A stretch of 7,430 bases of DNA from Noviherbaspirillum sp. GTDB lineage: Bacteria; Pseudomonadota; Gammaproteobacteria; Burkholderiales; Burkholderiaceae. Both the position numbers and the translations under genes were made by a program. Below the pieces are notes generated by a model. It was not told the DNA's origin. It saw only the letters and a program-made list of their open reading frames with translations, and searched no databases. Shown here in pieces: positions 6,216 to 7,430 of the stretch (positions within the stretch are counted from its first letter, which is position 1; every line of letters starts with the position of its first letter). The stretch lies in NCBI GenBank assembly GCA_028292785.1, contig JAQGLQ010000394.1:1-7430 (forward strand), given 5' to 3'.

Positions 6216-6274
6216 TCGGAACTCCTTTGCCGCGCGCGGCATTGGCAGCGTGGGCTGCCGGTGTGAATCCATCT

Positions 6275-6304
6275 TTTATAGGATGCGGATTGCACGCATG
6301 ACGA
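6275..6304 (-). promoter_or_regulatory. Candidate promoter of the HiPIP gene
   Basis: On the minus strand, TATAAA (6280-6275) is a five-of-six -10 box and lies 18 bp after TCGTCA (6304-6299), a four-of-six -35 box. Transcription would start near 6268, giving a leader of about 52 nt that contains the strong ribosome binding site of the HiPIP start at 6215. Confidence 0.5.
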
Positions 6305-6413
6305 TGCGCATGGGCTGAACTTTGAGATGGATCAATTGCGCTTGCAAGCAAACCTTCTCTCGCCGTGCGGGATGCGCTGTCATGCGGCGAATCTCCATCG
6401 GTCCCGGCATTGG

Positions 6414-6442
6414 TTGACAACGAAATTTGCGCGGCCTATATT
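6414..6442 (+). promoter_or_regulatory. Strong sigma-70 promoter of the Bug-family gene
   Basis: A perfect -35 box TTGACA (6414-6419) and a five-of-six -10 box TATATT (6437-6442) are separated by exactly 17 bp. Transcription should begin near 6449, leaving a leader of about 114 nt before the ATG at 6563. A near-consensus promoter overlapped by a dyad (6440-6481) suggests control by repression. Confidence 0.85.
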
Positions 6443-6481
6443 GGTGCGGCTTGGATTTAAATAAAACCAATTAATACCAAT
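6440..6481. promoter_or_regulatory. Composite 42-bp dyad overlapping the Bug gene promoter, candidate operator
   Basis: Two nested inverted repeats share one centre, between 6460 and 6461. The outer arms are ATTGGT (6440-6445) and ACCAAT (6476-6481). The inner arms are TTGGATTT (6451-6458) and AAAACCAA (6463-6470), with a single A/A mismatch. Overall 14 of 21 symmetric positions pair. The result is four TTGG/CCAA half-sites, the two in each arm ten bases apart, so on the same face of the helix. The dyad covers part of the -10 box and the start site, the usual place for a repressor. No regulator gene is visible in the window. Confidence 0.6.
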
Positions 6482-6504
6482 CCATGCGGCGACACCAAAC
6501 CCGT

Positions 6505-6534
6505 GCAGACCCGCCGACATCGCTGTCGGTCTGC
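6505..6534 (+). other. Leader hairpin of the Bug-family transcript
   Basis: In the untranslated leader, CCGACA (6514-6519) and TGTCGG (6524-6529) pair around a TCGC loop, and GCAGA (6505-6509) and TCTGC (6530-6534) extend the stem past a 4-nt bulge. No T-run follows, so it is not a simple attenuator. It may stabilise the transcript or affect translation, as the start 28 nt later has only a weak ribosome binding site. Confidence 0.5.
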
Positions 6535-6562
6535 CGCAACCACTTTGACCGAGACTAAAAAG

Positions 6563-7430
6563 ATGGCCGCCAGATATTCCCTGCTTCGACGCTGCTTCGC
6601 TTTCGCCGGCCTGATCGGGGCCGCCATGCTGGTCCATGCCGCCGATGATCCGTGGCCATCCCGGACTATCACGATGATCGTGCCGTTTCCGCCGGGCGGC
6701 GTGGCCGACACCGTGGCGCGCCCCGTGGCGCAGGCCATGTCGCGCGAACTCAGGCAGCCGGTCGTGGTGGAGAACAAGGGCGGCGCCGGCGGCGGCATCG
6801 GCATGGCGCAGGTCGCCAAGGCGCAACCGGACGGCTATACGATACTGATGTCGCTGTCGTCGATGACCACGATTCCCGAGGCCGACAAGCTGCTTGGCCG
6901 TTCGCCGCAGTTTCAGTTGTCGCAGCTGAAGCCCATCGCGCGCTTCACCGCCGATCCGACGGTGCTCGTCGTGCGCGCCGACAGTCCCTGGAAAACTGCG
7001 AAGGAATTTGTCGAAGCCGCGCGGGCGAAGCCGGGCGGCTACAGTTTCAGTTCATCCGGCAATTACGGCACCATGCATGTGCCGATGGAGATGCTCAAGA
7101 GCACCGCCAACGTACGCATCCTGCATGTGCCGTACACCGGCGCCGGCCCGGCGATACTGGGCCTGCTGAGCGGGCAGGTCGACGCCGTCGCCACCGGGCC
7201 GGCGAGCGTGGTGCAGCATATCAAGTCGGGGAAACTGCGCGCCCTGGCGCACTGGGGCAATGCGCCGCTCGCCTCGCTGCCCGACGTGCCCAGCATGAAG
7301 CAAGCCGGCTATCCGATCGAGTACGCGCAATGGTCGGGCCTGTTCGTGCCCGCCAACACGCCCGATGCGGTCGTCGAGAAAATCCGCGACGCAGCGCGCA
7401 AGGCGGCCGAGGACCCTGCGGTGCGCAATA
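6563..7430 (+). CDS. Bug/TctC-family periplasmic solute-binding protein (partial, runs off right edge)
   Basis: The frame is open from the ATG at 6563 to the window end, giving 289 codons of a protein that is usually about 320-330 aa, so only the C-terminal end is missing. Residues 1-26 are a Sec signal peptide (MAARYSLLRR, hydrophobic stretch, VHA before Ala27). The mature start WPSRTITMIVPFPPGG (31-46) and VVVENKGGAGGGIG (67-80) are Bug hallmarks, followed by PDGYTIL, ASVVQHIKSGKLRAL and LPDVPSMKQAGY. These proteins bind small, often carboxylated, organic molecules in the periplasm, some serving tripartite tricarboxylate (TctABC) transporters and many standing alone. The ligand cannot be read from sequence. 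The Shine-Dalgarno site is weak (GAGA about 10 nt upstream), but no better in-frame start exists and the signal peptide begins at once. Confidence 0.93.
   Translation, partial: MAARYSLLRRCFAFAGLIGAAMLVHAADDPWPSRTITMIVPFPPGGVADTVARPVAQAMSRELRQPVVVENKGGAGGGIGMAQVAKAQPDGYTILMSLSSMTTIPEADKLLGRSPQFQLSQLKPIARFTADPTVLVVRADSPWKTAKEFVEAARAKPGGYSFSSSGNYGTMHVPMEMLKSTANVRILHVPYTGAGPAILGLLSGQVDAVATGPASVVQHIKSGKLRALAHWGNAPLASLPDVPSMKQAGYPIEYAQWSGLFVPANTPDAVVEKIRDAARKAAEDPAVRN

Larger units (their letters stand above)
6216..6562. other. Divergent intergenic region between HiPIP and Bug genes
   Basis: This 347-bp region carries the promoters of two divergent genes, each annotated separately, plus a dyad and a leader hairpin on the Bug side. 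On the HiPIP side the predicted leader contains a 6-bp stem with a 4-nt loop (6244-6259, GGCAGC/GCTGCC) and a 12-bp GC palindrome (6229-6240) beside the ribosome binding site. Between the promoters is a 10-bp palindrome GCTTGCAAGC (6340-6349). I see no gene in it. Confidence 0.7.

Noticed and set aside
6216..6272. A 19-residue N-terminal extension of HiPIP from the ATG at 6272
   Set aside because: No ribosome binding site, it would start about at the predicted transcription start, and it would place the Tat signal away from the N-terminus. The ATG at 6215 has a near-perfect site.

Overview
The window looks like chromosomal DNA of a GC-rich betaproteobacterium, most likely order Burkholderiales. 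This rests on the GC-rich codon use, the Bug/TctC-type solute-binding protein (a family greatly expanded in that group), the Tat-exported HiPIP and the general style of the proteins. It is inference from gene content; the window holds no rRNA or other phylogenetic marker. I see no mobile element, tRNA, rRNA or CRISPR array, and most genes are recognisable housekeeping or metabolic functions.

Layout. Positions 1-1224 (minus strand) hold a bacterial non-homologous end-joining pair: ku, followed 15 nt downstream by the first 104 codons of ligD, which runs off the left edge. A 302-bp intergenic region (1225-1526) separates ku from a divergent plus-strand gene for an exported, membrane-anchored Tim44-like-domain protein (1527-2468), closed by a strong intrinsic terminator (2532-2565). 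A candidate promoter with a perfect TATAAT precedes an AI-2E-family (PerM-like) membrane protein gene (2738-3751). That gene meets, tail to tail with a 10-bp gap, a minus-strand group read in the order HiPIP (6215-5889), TPP-dependent pyruvate-oxidase-like enzyme (5798-4029) and a 65-66-residue protein with a DnaJ-type CXXCXGXG zinc motif pair (3962-3762). Finally a divergent plus-strand gene starts at 6563 and runs off the right edge. It encodes a Bug/TctC periplasmic solute-binding protein and has a near-consensus sigma-70 promoter (TTGACA, 17 bp, TATATT).

How the genes work together. Ku and LigD form one DNA-repair pathway. The HiPIP, TPP enzyme and zinc-motif gene share strand and modest spacing (90 and 66 nt) and may be co-transcribed. 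HiPIP is a periplasmic electron carrier while a PoxB-like enzyme is cytoplasmic and quinone-linked, so any link would be through the respiratory chain rather than direct contact. The other genes appear to be independent transcription units.

The most notable non-coding signal is a 42-bp dyad (6440-6481) overlapping the -10 box and start region of the Bug gene promoter. It has four TTGG/CCAA half-sites arranged symmetrically about one centre and looks like an operator. Two adjacent inverted repeats upstream of the Tim44-like gene (1380-1398 and 1405-1428) are a second candidate regulatory region. I do not see a clearly novel multi-gene system here.
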